DNA of 64,000 bases from Sindora glabra (Eukaryota > Streptophyta > Magnoliopsida > Fabales > Fabaceae): the NCBI GenBank assembly GCA_020226215.1, contig CM035225.1, forward strand, positions 15,883,868-15,947,867. The letters run 5' to 3'. The notes beneath the pieces were generated by a model. The model was not told the origin of the DNA, made no database searches, and saw only the letters and a list, made by a program, of their open reading frames with translations. The first letter of the stretch is position 1, and every line of letters begins with the position of its first letter. Below are positions 63,010 to 64,000 of this stretch, piece by piece. A program made the position numbers and the translations under genes.

Positions 63010-64000
63010 ATAATTCAGCAACTTTCTTACCACTTGAACTACTAAATCCACAACCTACTAAACTTCCCTCTACAAGCAAAGGAAAAGCTCCCCAAATGCC
63101 TCCAAATCCAATCAAAGAACTCCCCAAAATGAGTGATCTCCATCTAATAGAAAGCCCACTAAATAACACCATAATAAATCGCTTGAAAGAAATGACTATA
63201 GAAGAAAATCCTGAAGTTTTGATTTTGGCCATTTTATGATAGACTGAGAAGAATCTTCTGGAGTATTTTATGTAGGAGCAAAAGAGCCAAAAGAACATAT
63301 AGATGAAGACAAAAAAGAGAAGTTTTATCTAGATAATATCAAAGGTTTCACTTTGGATGGCACTCCTCTAGCATTATGGAGAGAACATTTTCTAGAGTTC
63401 CATTCATGGATGATAGCTATATAATTGGAGCATAAAGGTTTTTTACAAAACCAATTCAAAACTTTTATTGCTCGATTGCATGGAAGACTTAGAGATTATT
63501 AGTCATCCCTATTTTTGATATGCCTCTTATCAATCCATAATAGGTTTTTGAAGAAGTTTTGCAATTTTCAGCTTAAAAGACAATAATTGCACTAGTTAAG
63601 TCTTATCTTGAAAAGAAAAAAAAATATGTCCAAGCCTCTAAATTTGATTAGCATCTTGTTCAAGAAAATGAAAAGTAGCAAATATTTACTATCCAATTTC
63701 CAGCAAAAATTAATTCTAGTTTGGCAAAAATAGGAGTTCACCCATGTCCATTTTAGAGCTATTAGAATAACTCTCAGTTTTCAAGGTAAAAAAGGCTACC
63801 TATAGTTTCATGGATTACAATACTTAATACTAGGTGTAACAAGCATCAACAAGCATGCCTTACTACTACCTAGTCCATTTTAAATGCAAGAATTGTCTCT
63901 ATGAGTATTTTCGAAAATTTTGACATTCATTTAGTTAATCCTGCTCTCCTAACCGCATAAAAAATTCAAGTACAGATTGTAAGGTGTCCTATGTCCCATA
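63010..64000 (+). mobile_element. Decayed reverse-transcribing element (gag/coat-like region)
   Basis: The plus strand has a proline- and lysine-rich open stretch (63015-63236), then, after a shift, a piece with 'FTLDGTP' and a 'RLHGRLRDY' motif near 63465-63500. Frequent stops follow. The layout and motif resemble the gag/coat-like part of plant pararetrovirus-type or related retroelement polyproteins, but I cannot choose between them. Positions 63550-63745 are homologous, inverted, to 1-250. The element continues beyond the window. It is clearly inactive here. Confidence 0.4.

Overview
This is a 64 kb piece of a plant nuclear chromosome, most likely a eudicot. The evidence is a very AT-rich background, GT-AG introns, long (TA)n runs, a WRKY transcription factor, SnRK2-type kinase genes, and dense decayed Ty1/copia, CACTA, Mutator-like and LINE elements. 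Nothing in it is bacterial, and few stretches code for intact protein.

Layout, left to right. 1-4750: degenerate Ty1/copia polyprotein and LTR, minus strand. 4750-12200: AT-rich spacer with several dispersed duplications and one small MITE with a clean 9-bp target duplication. 12449-16430 (+): a complete nine-exon kinase gene of SnRK2 type, 295 codons, all introns phase 0. 17085-18500 and 24608-25772: two copies of a duplicated block, each with a one-exon relic of the same kinase family fused to an RNase H-like fragment. The right copy was later split by a non-autonomous LTR retrotransposon (28751-30250) and probably by a 2.9 kb segment carrying a Mutator-like element. 18880-20285: a ~96-bp tandem array. 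32700-36040: AT-rich DNA with degenerate 0.4-0.5 kb repeats. 36050-46642: three TNP2-type CACTA transposase relics and two homologous CACTA 5' ends on the minus strand, followed by a 5'-truncated LINE (46700-47281). 47282-51940: spacer. 51942-52821 (-): a WRKY gene with the WRKYGKK variant. 54183-60738 (-): a second SnRK2-like kinase whose last exon runs, in one frame, into the first exon of another kinase domain. 61460-62400: a dispersed duplication also present at 7130-8680. 63000-64000 (+): a decayed reverse-transcribing element, an inverted copy of the sequence at 1-250.

The most notable content is the small local family of divergent SnRK2-like kinases. Its members keep the catalytic core (VAIK lysine, HRDLK, DFG, APE and both activation-loop serines) and the SnRK2 intron positions, but have lost roughly 10-14 residues after DVWSCGV. 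One member carries a premature stop in front of an acidic tail. Another is a tandem-kinase fusion with a broken splice acceptor. All functions are inferred by reading motifs; no search was run.
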